NCBI RefSeq assembly: GCF_015751905.1 | Contig: NZ_JADOUF010000001.1 | Location: 2,790,001 to 2,854,000, forward strand | Reading direction: 5' to 3' | Source: Longispora fulva | Lineage (GTDB): Bacteria > Actinomycetota > Actinomycetes > Mycobacteriales > Micromonosporaceae | DNA length: 64,000 nt | Shown: piece after piece, positions 37,577 through 48,200 of the stretch | Layout: the number at the start of each line of letters is the position of its first letter | Position numbering within the stretch: the first letter of the stretch is position 1 | The notes under the pieces: generated by a model | Databases searched by the model: none | What the model saw: only the letters and a program-made list of their open reading frames with translations | What the model was told of the DNA's origin: nothing | Position numbers and translations under genes: made by a program

Positions 37577-38071
37577 TCAGCCGTCGTCCTCTTCGGTCTT
37601 GAAGGTGTCAAACCCGCGGCGGTGGTAGTTGGGTAACGCGTTCGGGTTGTCCGCCGACGACGTGTGCAGCCATACCCGGCGCACGCCCGGCACCAGTTCC
37701 CAGCCCCGCCGGATCGCCAGGGTCAACGCATGACCGCCCAGGCCCCTGCCGGTGAACTCCGGCAGCAGCCCGAACGTCCTGATCTCGACGTCACCGCCCG
37801 CACGCAGGTCGTAGCAGACCACGCCCACCGGCTCATCCGCCACGGTCAGCAGGCAACAGGTCCGGTCCGGATGCTCGGCGAACCACTCCTCCCACTCCTG
37901 CGGGCTGCGACGCGCGCTGCGCCATTGGTACGGCGCGCCGATCCGGGCCATCAACTCCGCGATCAACGCCAGGTCCCGATCTGCGGTGACGAGTGCCATT
38001 CCCGGCACCGCAGCGCCGGGAACGAGTTGGCTCCGGTCGGTCATCTCGACATACGTCACGATCCTCGTCAC
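37577..38071 (-). CDS. GNAT-family acetyltransferase
   Basis: The GTG at 38071 gives 164 aa and the start (MTRIVTYVEMTDRSQLVPG) expected for this group; a longer frame upstream reads as Arg-rich non-protein. Acetyl-CoA-binding motif A is FGLLPEFTGRGLGGHAL, followed by VWLHTSSADNPNALPNYHRRGF. It would acetylate an amine of unknown identity. It lies upstream of murF on the same strand, separated by about 200 bp without features. Confidence 0.87.
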   Translation of the reverse strand: MTRIVTYVEMTDRSQLVPGAAVPGMALVTADRDLALIAELMARIGAPYQWRSARRSPQEWEEWFAEHPDRTCCLLTVADEPVGVVCYDLRAGGDVEIRTFGLLPEFTGRGLGGHALTLAIRRGWELVPGVRRVWLHTSSADNPNALPNYHRRGFDTFKTEEDDG

Positions 38072-38293
38072 CCGAGGAAGGCTACGACGCCGAGCCGAGC
38101 GGTCAGCAGCTGGGTAAAGGAGATTCATCTCGGCGGCGCCGCGAGGGCGATCTGCTGTGGGCTGACGCCGTGCCCGGCGGCAACGGGGCCACCGTCGGCG
38201 TACGCCCCGACGGCGCTGAACGGGCCAGCTTTGCCCCACCACACCAGCATGCCTGGCGCCTGACCACGCACGAACTCGTCAGCCAGGCCCGCG

Positions 38294-38617
38294 TTAGGAG
38301 ATCCCCACCGCCACGATCGCCACGAGCATGGCCCCGGTCATCGTGCCGGTCAACAGCCCCGCCCCGGCGAGCCGGGTGCCCCGGGGCAGGCAGAGCACAA
38401 GGCCGGTCAGCGTCATCACCGCCACCAGGAAGAAATCGAGATAGCCCATCACGAGCACACGGGAAAGGCCATCCTCCTGTGAGGTACCGGAGCCGCTGCC
38501 CGCCCAGGCTGCGAACAGCACCACCAGCAGTTGCGATCCGAAACCTGCCCAGAAGCCAACGAACGACGCGGTCCTGCGCTGCGGCTCCGCCATCTGCGAC
38601 GTCATGTTCTCCGCCAT
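38294..38617 (-). CDS. Small three-helix membrane protein, unknown
   Basis: About 107 aa with three hydrophobic segments: FVGFWAGFGSQLLVVLFAAWAG, MGYLDFFLVAVMTLTGLVLCL and GAGLLTGTMTGAMLVAIVAVG. No family is recognised. Several starts are possible (GTG 38626, ATG 38617, ATG 38605), all with GGAG-like sequence slightly too close. Flanking stretches (38072-38293 and 38627-38762) hold nothing else supported. Confidence 0.6.
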   Translation of the reverse strand: MAENMTSQMAEPQRRTASFVGFWAGFGSQLLVVLFAAWAGSGSGTSQEDGLSRVLVMGYLDFFLVAVMTLTGLVLCLPRGTRLAGAGLLTGTMTGAMLVAIVAVGIS

Positions 38618-38762
38618 ATCTCCCACGTTCGGTCACACGACGCTACAGGTGAAACATATCCCCGCCCCAGGAGTCGGAGCCGCCGCAGGGTGTCGACTGG
38701 GCGATGCGGAGGGGGAACTCGGCATCGCTGCCGGTCCTTCGGAGCCGGTCGAGCGGATCCGC

Positions 38763-39914
38763 CTACTCCCGCCCGGCGAGGTCCTCGAGGTGTCCGGCCG
38801 CGGCGAGCGCGCCGCCCGCGCCGTGGAAGGAGTCTTTGATGCGGTGCGCGGCCGTGCGGTACGCCGGTTCGGTGAGCACCTGGTCCACGGCGCGCGTGAT
38901 GTCGTCGCTGCTGGCTCGGCCGAATCGTAGCCGTATCCCGGCGCCGGCGGTGGTCACCTGTTCGGCGATGATCGGCTGGTCGTCGCGGATCGGTGCAACG
39001 ACTAACGGCAGTCCGTGCCACAGGGTTTCGCAGACGGTGTTGTGTCCGGCGTGGCAGATGACCGTGTCGACGTGGGCGAGTGCGGCCAGCTGTGGGAGGT
39101 GTCGGGCGACGGCGATGGTGTCCGGTTGGGGGCCGAGGTCACCTGCTGGGTCGACGATGATCGCGCGGAGGTCGTCGCGGCGGGCGAGCGCTGTCGCGCA
39201 GGCGGTCAGGAAGCGGGTGCCGGCGTGGGTGTTGACGGTGCCGAGGGTGACCAGGACCGTGGGTCTGGGGTCGTCGTCTGGCCATGGTGGCCGCCACGCG
39301 GCCGGGGGGCATCCGCCGATGGCGGGGCCGACGAACCGGACGGAAGTCTCGTCGACGGTTGCATGGCCGAACAGTGCGCGGGTGGTGAAGGCCAGTGTGA
39401 GGCGGTCGGAGAAGCGCGGATCGTGTACCCGGCTCCCGGACCGGGCGGACAAGGCGCGGAGTTGGTCGCGTACCCATTGGTGGATGGCGGGTGTGAAGGG
39501 GGTGGCGAGTTCCGCCGAGGTCGAGGCTGACGTGGCGCAGGTGATGGCGAGCCGGTCGGCGGCGAGTACTCCGGCGAACGCCTGCTGGTCGGCGATGACC
39601 ACGTCGGGGCGGAACTGCCCGATGGCGGCCAGGGTTCCGGGCAGCATCGCCTCGGCCAGGGGCACCAGGTAGTCCTGGACGAGGAACTTCAGGGCCGCGG
39701 CGCCTTGCAGGGTCGGCGGGCGGGAGTCGGTACGGGCGAACGTGTCCACGGCGCAGTCGTATACCAGCTGGTCGGGTTCGACGAATGACCGCAGCCAGGT
39801 CTCCGCGCCCGCCCACCCGATCTGGTGGCCCCGGTCGGACAGTGTGGCCGCCACGGCGAGCAGTGGGGCCAGGTGGCCGGTGAGTGGGGGCACCACGAGC
39901 AGGTACCGGCTCAT
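38763..39914 (-). CDS. UGT/MGT-type glycosyltransferase (GT1)
   Basis: The 383-aa GT-B protein opens with YLLVVPPLTGHLAPLLAVAATLSDRGH and carries the nucleotide-sugar motif VICHAGHNTVCETLWHGLPLVVAP and RDDQPIIAEQ (about 285-318). Members attach sugars to lipids, polyketides or macrolides in the cytoplasm. Its start overlaps the hydrolase stop by 4 nt, making it the last gene of the PKS operon, so the product is probably a glycosylated lipid or polyketide. The sugar donor is not known; no deoxysugar genes are nearby. Confidence 0.92.
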   Translation of the reverse strand: MSRYLLVVPPLTGHLAPLLAVAATLSDRGHQIGWAGAETWLRSFVEPDQLVYDCAVDTFARTDSRPPTLQGAAALKFLVQDYLVPLAEAMLPGTLAAIGQFRPDVVIADQQAFAGVLAADRLAITCATSASTSAELATPFTPAIHQWVRDQLRALSARSGSRVHDPRFSDRLTLAFTTRALFGHATVDETSVRFVGPAIGGCPPAAWRPPWPDDDPRPTVLVTLGTVNTHAGTRFLTACATALARRDDLRAIIVDPAGDLGPQPDTIAVARHLPQLAALAHVDTVICHAGHNTVCETLWHGLPLVVAPIRDDQPIIAEQVTTAGAGIRLRFGRASSDDITRAVDQVLTEPAYRTAAHRIKDSFHGAGGALAAAGHLEDLAGRE

Positions 39915-40744
39915 GGGCTGGCGGTCCGGCGCTCGTGGAGCCAGGGCACGACCAGGTCGGCCACCTCGCGGGGTGCCGAGGTGAGCAGCAGGTGGCCGTG
40001 GCCCGGAACGACGATTCGGGTGCAGTCGGCCAGCAGCGGCGTGAAGTCGCTGGTGCGGGTGCTGAGGTCTGATTCGCCGCCGACGATCAGGAGCACCGGA
40101 TGGCGGATGGCGCGCACCTGCTCGGCGTCGAGCAACCCTTCCGGAGCTGTGATCTCGCGCATCAGGTGGGTGTCGGCGTCGAGTTTGTGAACGGTGGCGG
40201 CCATCTTGGCGATCACGTCGGGTTGTCGGGCGGCGAAGGTCTTATCGGCGGTCAGGACGCGGGCCAGGTCCGGCTGCCCGTTGAGGAATGCGTCGTCGAG
40301 CATCAGGTCCTCCACCTCGCGCATGCCGGCGGCGGTCCGCTGCGCCCACGCCGTGGTCGGGGGTTCGGATTCGATGACGATGAGGGTGGCGACCCGCTCG
40401 GGGTGCCGGTGGGCGAAGGCGAACGCTACGGTGCCGCCGAACGAGCAGCCCAGCAGGTGCACCGGCCCGCCGATGCCGAGCGCGTCGAGGAGGCCGGCGA
40501 GGTCGGCGACCGCGTCGTCGACGGTGTACCCGTGTGGCGGGCATTCGCTGCGGCCGTGGCCGCGCAGGTCGTAGGTGACCACGTCGAGCCCGAGGTCGGC
40601 GATGGGGCCGGCGAGGGTGAAGTAGTAGCTGGCGAGGGAATCGACGAGCCCGTGCAGGCACACCACGGGCAGGCCGCCGGTGGCGCCGGCGGCGGGCACG
40701 CGCTGCACGTGCAGCCGGACGCCGTTGGCGGTGACGTGGGCCAT
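39911..40744 (-). CDS. Alpha/beta hydrolase (possible chain-releasing thioesterase)
   Basis: The 277-aa protein has oxyanion region VCLHGLVDS, YDLRGHGRS, nucleophile Ser in GCSFGG (about 100), Asp in GGESD (about 224) and His in GHGHLLL (about 250). Its place between the ACP (4-bp gap) and glycosyltransferase genes suggests it hydrolyses or transfers the finished acyl chain, since neither synthase protein has a visible thioesterase. Other roles (ester hydrolysis, cyclisation) cannot be excluded. Confidence 0.88.
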   Translation of the reverse strand: MAHVTANGVRLHVQRVPAAGATGGLPVVCLHGLVDSLASYYFTLAGPIADLGLDVVTYDLRGHGRSECPPHGYTVDDAVADLAGLLDALGIGGPVHLLGCSFGGTVAFAFAHRHPERVATLIVIESEPPTTAWAQRTAAGMREVEDLMLDDAFLNGQPDLARVLTADKTFAARQPDVIAKMAATVHKLDADTHLMREITAPEGLLDAEQVRAIRHPVLLIVGGESDLSTRTSDFTPLLADCTRIVVPGHGHLLLTSAPREVADLVVPWLHERRTASP

Positions 40745-40748
40745 CGCG

Positions 40749-41033
40749 TCACGCCCCGACCAGGCGGGATTCGACGTGGTCGACCAGGTCGCCGACCCGC
40801 AGGGCGATGATGTCGTCGAGGTGCAGAGTGGACAGGAACTTCGGGATGTTGACGGCCGGGCCGTAGTGCGCGCCCAGCCGGCTGCCGAGGACGACGATGT
40901 CGATGCTCTCGAAGGCGAGGTCCTCCTGGAAGGAGCTGTCCCGGGTGATCGGGACGCCGCCGAGGTCGTAGCCGTCGAGTACCTCCAGGATGAGGTCGAC
41001 GACCTCGTCGAGCACGGCTTTGTCGGAGTTCAC
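40749..41033 (-). CDS. Free-standing acyl carrier protein
   Basis: The 94-aa acidic helical protein (LDEVVDLILEVLDGYDL...SSFQEDLAFESIDIVVLGSRL) has the phosphopantetheine Ser in FESID (about 43). Its GTG start overlaps the stop of the upstream synthase gene by 4 nt. It adds a second carrier to the operon, beside the internal ACP of the large synthase, and could hand the chain to the hydrolase or supply a special starter unit. Confidence 0.9.
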   Translation of the reverse strand: MNSDKAVLDEVVDLILEVLDGYDLGGVPITRDSSFQEDLAFESIDIVVLGSRLGAHYGPAVNIPKFLSTLHLDDIIALRVGDLVDHVESRLVGA

Positions 41034-44000
41034 TGGGCGTCCTTTCCGGTGGGCGCCCAGGTTCGTGTCCAGGCGACGATGTGTGCGGGTTGTGCGGTCA
41101 GCCCCACGGACCAGACCCTTTCGGGGGTACGGACGTCCGCGTGTTCCGCCCGCACCGATGTGACCCGGCACCAGTCGGCGGGGCAGCCTTCCGCGCGGGC
41201 CACGGCGTGGCGGGCGGCGTCGAGGCGGGCGGGCCAGCCGGGGTCGTCGTGTCCGTCCAGGAGCGCGCGGTCGGCGGGGTCGAGGTCGGCGGACCCCACC
41301 GCGGTCACGGCGATTCCGGTCCCGCCGGCCGCGGGCCGCACGAGGGCGACGCCCAGGCCGGGGCTGTGCGCCGCCGACACGTCCAGCTCCGGCAGGGCGA
41401 GGCCGTGTCGTCCGGTGACCGTCAGCTGGCCTGCGTGCTCGGTGGTCTCCAGTTCGGCGGGGAACACGGTGTCGTGCCCGGCGGCGAGCAGGTGGGCGCG
41501 GACGGCGTCCTTGAGCGCCAGCCTGCCCAGCAGCCAGTTCCTCTTGGTTCTCGGCGGCTGGCGTTCGTAGTCGGCCCACTCGGCGCGGGTCAGGTAGCTG
41601 CGGGCCATCAGTTCGCGGCTGGCCAGGTCCGGCCAGGACTCCCGCACCGCGTACCAGCCGGCGTCGTGGCGGTCGGCGAGCAGCGCCGTGCCGGCGGAGC
41701 GCTCCACGGCGCGGATCCGGTCGTCGCTGGCGAAGCGGTGCATCCGCCAGCCGTCGACCCGCGCCCATACGGTGCCGTCGGCGCGCACGAGGTGGGCCGC
41801 GCCGATGACTTCGGCGCCGGTGACGTCGGTGATGCGGGCCAGGCAGGTCACCTGCTCCCCCGGCGTGGGCGGCGCGGAGTGCAACGTGATCGCGCCGAAG
41901 CCGACGGGGAACAGGCGGCTGTCGCGTTCGAAGGACTCCAGGGTCCAGTAGGAGATGAGGTGTCCGGCGCTGTCCAGCAGGCCGCCGGGCGCGTCGGGGG
42001 TGGTGAGTACGCCGCGGATGTGCCGGTCACCGATCGCGTGGATCTGCGACACGCCCTGGTAGCCGGGGCCGTGGAACATCCACCGCAGGTCATACATCTG
42101 CCGGCCGGTGAGCCGGGGCGTGCGCTCGGCCTCGGGCGGGGGCGCCGAGGGTGCGGGCGGGTCGTGGGGGTAACGGTCGGCGAGTTCGACGATCGCCTGG
42201 GCGTACCCGACGACGGTGACCCGCAGCCGCGACGCGCCTTCGGCTCGGACCTGGAACGTGACGTCGACCGGCGGTTCGACGGCGAGCCACCGGTCGAACC
42301 GCGCGTCGTGCACGGCGACGGCCACCTGCCCGGGAGCCGTGTGCTCGGCGGCAGCCATCATCTGCCGGACGAGTTCGGTGGCGGGCACGACCGGGAACCC
42401 GTCGTACGGATCGGGCCAGTCGTCGGGCACTCCGAAGAACGCGTGGTCGCGTAGGTACGGCATCGTCTGCAGCGACATCTCGCGCACCGTGTCGGTGGGG
42501 CGCGACGGGTGGGCGGCGGCGAGCACGTCGAGTGCGGCCCGTTCGGTGTCGGCCAGCAGGGCACGAAGATCCGCGCGGACGCCGGGTTCGGCGACCCGGC
42601 CAGCAGAGGACCATGCGGCGGTGGCGGGGCCTGGCGACTCGTCGGCCGTGGCGAGGCTCGCAGGCCGCGCCGTGGTGGCGGGGCCGGGCGGCTGGCCGGC
42701 GGTGCGGGGCTGGGTCGGCTCGATCAGGCGGGGTGCGTGCGGTCCGAGGGAGACGACCTTGCCGCCCAGGTCCAGGCGCGCCATCCGGCGTGTGCCCGGT
42801 GTGTCGCGGGGGGTCAGCAGGTCTCCGGTGATGTGGCGGCCCTCCGCCCACAGCGCCGCGGCGACCCTGGCCAGTTGCCCGAGTCCGGTCCGTCGGGTCG
42901 AGCTGGCGGCGATCGCCAGGTGGTCGCGGCCGCGCAGCACGTCCTCGACGAGGGTGCTCAGTTGGCCGGGGCCGACCTGTACGAACGCGCGGATCCCGGC
43001 GGCGTACATCGACTCGATCAGTGGCCTAAACCGCACGGTCTGCACCAGGTGCCGGGAGAACAGGGCGCGCACCTCGTCGAGGTCGGCCGGGTAGGGGGCG
43101 GCGGTGGTCGCCGACCAGATCGGCGTTCCCGGTGCGCGCAGCGTCATCCGGTCGCCGTCGCGGCGGATCCGGTCGAGGTATGGCCGCAGGTACGGTGTGT
43201 GGAATCCCGACCGGAACGGCAGTACCTGCCCGAACACTCCCTCGTCGAGTAGCTCTGCGAGTAGGGCGCGGACCTGGTCGGCGGGGCCGCAGACGACGCA
43301 CTGGTTCGGGGAGTTGTCGTGCGACATCACGACGTCCCCCGACGTCAGTCTGGGCGCGATCTGCTCGGCGGCTCGGCCGATCGTGGCGAACACGACGTCG
43401 GGCACTTCGAACGTGTCCGGGTCGAGCGTGCCGAGGACGTCGTCGAGTTCGGTGTCGGAGTACATGCCGGCGGTGACCATCGCCGTCCACTCGCCGATGG
43501 AGTGCCCGGCCAGCGCGTCGGGGTGGATGCCCTGGGCGCGCAGTGCGGTGTCCAGCAGCCGGCTGACGGCGACGACTGAGGTGCCGTGCAGGGCGAGGTT
43601 GTCGGTGGACAGTCGGGGCGCGGGCAGGCCGAGGCGGTCGGCGACGTCGTCGACTCGCGCCGTGAGGTCTGATTCGAGGCCGGGGTAGACGAAGGCGAGC
43701 TGACCTGAGCCGGCCAGGAGGGGGCGCGGGCTGAACCAGATGTCGTGGCGGCCGCGCCAGGGGCGGCCGGCGGCCAGTACCCGAAGAGCGGTGGTCTTCT
43801 TGTCCTCTGTCGGTTCGACGATCGCCAGCCGGCAGCCCGGGCCGGAGCCGGTCGTCTCGACGCCGGCCTTAAGGAGTTCGGCGAGGCGGTGCGGGGAGTC
43901 GGCGACGAGGCGCAGGACGTGGATGTGTTCGCGGACGCGCGCCGGGCCGGTGCCGTGTTGCTCGAGGATGACGTGGGCGCTGATGCCGCCGAAGCCGAAC

Positions 44001-45298
44001 GCGTTGACAGCCGCCCGCCGCGGCCCGGCCGCCTGCCATGGCCGGGCGGCGTCGATGGGGTGGAACCGGGTGCCGGCGAGGTCCGGGTGAGGGTCGTCGC
44101 AGTGCAGGGTGGGCGGCAGTACCCCGTGGTGTACGGCGAGTGCGGCCTTGATCAGGCCGGCGATTCCGGCGGCGGGCATCGTGTGCCCGATCATGGATTT
44201 GACCGATCCGATGACGGCCGGGTCTCCTGGCCCGAACACCGCGCGCAGGGTGGCCAGCTCGGCGGCGTCCCCGGCGGGGGTGGCGGTGCCGTGCGCTTCC
44301 AGGAGGCCGATGGCGTCGGGGGCCGTGGGGTCCAGTCCCGCCGCCTGCCAGGCCCGGCGGACCGCGAGGACCTGTCCGGAGGTGGCCGGCTGCATCAGTC
44401 CGGCGGCGCCGGCGTCGCTGGCCACGCCGGTGCCGCGGATGACCGCGTACACCCGGTCGCCGTCGCGGCGGGCGTCGGTGAGGCGTTTGAGGACGACCAC
44501 GCCGGTGCCCTCGCCGATCAGCAGGCCGTCGGCGTCGCGGTGCAACGGTCGGATGCGGCCGGTGGCGCTGAGCGCGCCGAGCCGGGAGAACACGCTCCAC
44601 AGGGTGGCGTCATGGCCGTGGTGCACGCCGCCGGCCAGCACGAGGTCGCACCGGCCTGTGGTCAGTTCGGTGACGGCGTGGTCGACGGCGAGGAGTGAGG
44701 ACGCGCAGGCGGCGTCGATCGTGTACGCGGGGCCGCCGAGCCCGAGGCGGTGCGCGATGCGCGACGCGGCGAGGTTGGGCACCACGCCGATCTCCGAGCC
44801 GCGCGATTCGGGGCCCAGTTCGGCGAGGAACGCCGCCCGCACCCGATCCAGGGCCTCCGGGGCCAGGTCGGGGAGCAGTTCGCCGAGTGACACGACGAGC
44901 TGGTGGGCGACACGGGTCCGTACGTCGATGCGGGCGATGCCGGCGGTGACGTACCCGCCCCGGCCGAGGATCACCGCGACGCGTTCCGGGTCGCCGATGC
45001 GGCCGCCCGCGTCGGCCAGCGCCGCCGTGGCGACGTGCAGGGCGATCAGTTGGTCGGGTTCGGTGCCGGGCAGCGCGGCGGGCATCACGCCCATCCCGAT
45101 CGCGTCCACGGTGGCCAGCGCGCCGACGAACCCGCCGCGTCCGCCGGGGAACTGCTCGGCGGGCAGGTCGTAGTCGGGGTGGATGTCGGTGACGCTGTCG
45201 ACGCCGGTGGTGAGGTTGCGCCAGTACGCGTCGAGGTCGCCGGCCCCCGGGAACAGGCAGGCCATCCCCACGACCGCGACCGGTGCCGCGGTCAGCAC
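41030..45298 (-). CDS. PUFA-type synthase subunit: KS-AT-DH-PPTase-like
   Basis: The GTG at 45298, overlapping the upstream stop by 7 nt, gives 1422 aa. The ketosynthase (about 5-440) keeps Cys in DAACASSL (about 195), HGTATPAG and SMIGHTMPAAG. The acyltransferase Ser is in GHSIGEW (about 600). A double-hotdog dehydratase follows, with His in RDHAFFG (about 951) and Asp in GLLDSAGHLISYW. The C-terminal part (NWLLGRLALKDAVRAHLLAAG, then SAAHSPGLGVALV) resembles the phosphopantetheinyl-transferase-like ends of such synthases; this last assignment is tentative. Together with the larger subunit it completes a reducing iterative cycle. Confidence 0.88.
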   Translation of the reverse strand: MLTAAPVAVVGMACLFPGAGDLDAYWRNLTTGVDSVTDIHPDYDLPAEQFPGGRGGFVGALATVDAIGMGVMPAALPGTEPDQLIALHVATAALADAGGRIGDPERVAVILGRGGYVTAGIARIDVRTRVAHQLVVSLGELLPDLAPEALDRVRAAFLAELGPESRGSEIGVVPNLAASRIAHRLGLGGPAYTIDAACASSLLAVDHAVTELTTGRCDLVLAGGVHHGHDATLWSVFSRLGALSATGRIRPLHRDADGLLIGEGTGVVVLKRLTDARRDGDRVYAVIRGTGVASDAGAAGLMQPATSGQVLAVRRAWQAAGLDPTAPDAIGLLEAHGTATPAGDAAELATLRAVFGPGDPAVIGSVKSMIGHTMPAAGIAGLIKAALAVHHGVLPPTLHCDDPHPDLAGTRFHPIDAARPWQAAGPRRAAVNAFGFGGISAHVILEQHGTGPARVREHIHVLRLVADSPHRLAELLKAGVETTGSGPGCRLAIVEPTEDKKTTALRVLAAGRPWRGRHDIWFSPRPLLAGSGQLAFVYPGLESDLTARVDDVADRLGLPAPRLSTDNLALHGTSVVAVSRLLDTALRAQGIHPDALAGHSIGEWTAMVTAGMYSDTELDDVLGTLDPDTFEVPDVVFATIGRAAEQIAPRLTSGDVVMSHDNSPNQCVVCGPADQVRALLAELLDEGVFGQVLPFRSGFHTPYLRPYLDRIRRDGDRMTLRAPGTPIWSATTAAPYPADLDEVRALFSRHLVQTVRFRPLIESMYAAGIRAFVQVGPGQLSTLVEDVLRGRDHLAIAASSTRRTGLGQLARVAAALWAEGRHITGDLLTPRDTPGTRRMARLDLGGKVVSLGPHAPRLIEPTQPRTAGQPPGPATTARPASLATADESPGPATAAWSSAGRVAEPGVRADLRALLADTERAALDVLAAAHPSRPTDTVREMSLQTMPYLRDHAFFGVPDDWPDPYDGFPVVPATELVRQMMAAAEHTAPGQVAVAVHDARFDRWLAVEPPVDVTFQVRAEGASRLRVTVVGYAQAIVELADRYPHDPPAPSAPPPEAERTPRLTGRQMYDLRWMFHGPGYQGVSQIHAIGDRHIRGVLTTPDAPGGLLDSAGHLISYWTLESFERDSRLFPVGFGAITLHSAPPTPGEQVTCLARITDVTGAEVIGAAHLVRADGTVWARVDGWRMHRFASDDRIRAVERSAGTALLADRHDAGWYAVRESWPDLASRELMARSYLTRAEWADYERQPPRTKRNWLLGRLALKDAVRAHLLAAGHDTVFPAELETTEHAGQLTVTGRHGLALPELDVSAAHSPGLGVALVRPAAGGTGIAVTAVGSADLDPADRALLDGHDDPGWPARLDAARHAVARAEGCPADWCRVTSVRAEHADVRTPERVWSVGLTAQPAHIVAWTRTWAPTGKDAQ

Positions 45299-48200
45299 CC
45301 CGAGGCCGTGTACACCACGGCCGACAGCGTCGGATCGCCCCAGGCCAGCTCGCGCAGCAGCGCGGATGCGCCTTCGTGGGGTTCGATGAGGCCGATGGAC
45401 CGTCGGCGGTAGTCGGCCGCGAGTTGCGCGGTGACCATGCCGCCGTGTTCGGGGTCCGGCGCCCAGGGGCCCCAGTGCACGGTCAGGGCACGGTGTCCGG
45501 TCCGGGCCGCCCACCCCCGGCCCAGGGATTCCAGGGCGTCGTTGGCGGCGGCGTAGTCGGTCTGGCCGCGGTTGCCCAGCACGGCGGCGATGCTGCCGAA
45601 CAGGACGACGAAGCCGGGTCCGGCGGGCAGGTCACCGAGGGCGTCAAGGAGGTGTCGCGCCCCGTCGACCTTGGTGGTGAACACCCGGTGGAAGGAGTCG
45701 ACGGTCTTGTCCGCGAGCAGTCGGTCCTCGATCACCCCGGCGGCGAAGACGACGCCGTCGAGGCGGCCGAACTCGGTGTGCGTCCATTTCACCAGGCCGC
45801 GTACCGCCTCCGAGTCCCGTGCATCCACTGTCATGTAGTGCGCCTGGCTGCCGAGCGCGCGGAGTTCGGCCAGGGTCGCGGCCACCTCGCGGCGGGCCAG
45901 GACCAGCCGGGCGTCGCGGTCCAGCTCGGCGGGTTCGCGCCGCCTGAGCCGGCCCAGCGCCGCCCGCACGGCCGGCAGGTCCGCAGCCTGGGCCAGCTCG
46001 TCAGGTTCCGGCGTGTCAGCGGGCGCGGTCCGGCCGGCCAGCACGATCCGGCACCCGCTGGCCCCGGCGACCGTCGCCGCGAACCGGGCGGTGATGCCCC
46101 GGGCGCCGCCGATCAGAAGGAGTACCGCCTCCCGCCCGAGCCCGAGCGCCGCCGCCTCGGCGGCGCCCTGCCCGTCGGGGCCGCCTCCGGTGGTGGCGAG
46201 CGCGCCCAGCGGTGCCGGTCGCGGCACCAGAGTCGACCGTTGCGGGTCGTCAGCCGGGCCGCACCGCACGACCGGCGGTCCGCCGTTCGTGCACAGTTCG
46301 TCGAGGACCAGCCGGGCGTTGTCGGCGGCGGGCCGGGCCGGGTCGACCTCGAGCAGGCGGACCGTCGCGTCCGGGCGCTCGTGGGCGACGGAGCGCACGA
46401 AGCCGCTCATTCCCGCCGCACGGTCCTCGCCTTCCGGGCGCGCCGCACCGGCCGGGCACGGTGTGACGGCGAGGAATCGGCGCACGGCCAGCGCGGCTGA
46501 CCGCAGCTGCGGGAACTGGTCCGGTAGCAGGGGGCCGTCGCCGTCGGTCGCGGGGGCCAGGGCGTCGAGGTGGATGAACGCGTCGGCCGCGCCGAGGTCG
46601 TCGGGGCCGACGACGGCCGCCCCCAGGCCGGTGAGCAGCGCCGCGAGGGCCACGCCGACCGGGGTGCGCGCGCCGCATATCGCGTACACCCGGCCGGTCA
46701 CGACATGGTCGGGTCGACGGTCGGCGGGCGCGGGCTCGGGTACCCGCAGGAGTCTGGCGGGCGCGACCCCGACGGGCCGTGGCGCCCGGGGGCCCTCGCC
46801 GGGGGCCTGTGCCGGCGCGGCGTGCCTCGGCCGGGACGCGTCCGGGGGTTCTGGCACGCTTCGCCCCTCGGGTGCTTGCGACCCGGGAGTGGGCGCGGCC
46901 GCCGCTGCGGCCTGCGCCTGCGGCATTGCCGCCGCGCCCACATCGGTGGGTGCTTGCACCACCGGCCGGGCCGTCGACGGTTCGCCCGGGCGACCCAGCT
47001 TCTCGTCGAGCCATGCGGCGATCGCGCCGGCCGTGCGCAGTTGGGTCAGCGCGTCGACGGCGTGGTCCCCGAGGCCGCCGTGCGCGAACCGGGTCGCGAG
47101 TTCACCGACGAGTTCGGTGCGCTTGATGGAGTCGATCGACAGGTCGGCCTCGAGGTCGAGATCCGGTTCGATCATGTCCACCGGGTAGCCGGTGCGTTCG
47201 CCGATCAGGTCGACCACCACCCGCAGGGTGCTGACGGACTCCGTGACCGGCCGCGCCGGCGCGGGCACCGGCTCCGGCAACCGGGATTCGGCCGGCGGGC
47301 GGGGGCCGGCGGGTTCGGTGCCGAAGTAGGCGAGCAGCACGTCGCGTTGGGCGGCGACGAACTCCCGGGTCGTCCGGAAGTAGTCGCTGACCAGCGCGTC
47401 CGGGTCGACGCTGGGACCGGGCGCGGCGACGGTGACCTGCCGGGCCGCGGTGACGCACCCGGGCAGCGGCCGGCCGGAGGCGTCGCGGACCAGCTGGCCG
47501 TCGACCGTCCACTGCGGGATGACAGCCGGGGAGGTGGCGGACAGCTCCACCGCGTCGCGGCCGTGGAACAGCCGCTCCAGGCGCAGCCGCGCGCCGCCGA
47601 CGGCCAGTTCCGCGAGCCCCGACAGCGCCCCCGGCAGTCCGCCGCCCGCCCCGTCGAAGTGCACCGTGCGGTGCGGGCGACCGTCGAGGGTGGCGGCGAC
47701 GAGACCACTGAGGACGGTGCCCGGGCCGCACTCGACGAAGATCCTGGCCCCGGCCGCGTACATCGCCTCGATCTGGTCTGCGAAGCGCACCGGGGCGCCG
47801 ATCTGCGCGCCGAGCTCGGCGGCGACGGCGAGCGGCTCCGTGCCGTACGGCGCGGCGGTGCGGTTGGCCCAGACCTGCACCTCGGGCGCGCGCGGCGGCA
47901 CGGCGGCCACCAGCTCCGCGAACCCGGCACCCGCGCCGGCCACGACCGGGCTGTGGAACGCGCAGGCGACCGGGAGTTCTCGGACCGAAAGGCCCGCGGC
48001 CCGCAGCCGTTTAACGGCCGCGGCCATCGGCCCGGTCGGCCCGGACACGACGACCTGGGTGGGCGCGTTGTGGTTGGCGAGGACGACGCCGGCCAGGCCG
48101 TCGAGCAGGTCCCGGACCTCCTCGGCGGGCGCGGAGACCGCGGCCATCGTTCCCGGGTCCTCCCCCGCCGCGGCGAGGATCAGCTCCGCGCGGGCGGCGC

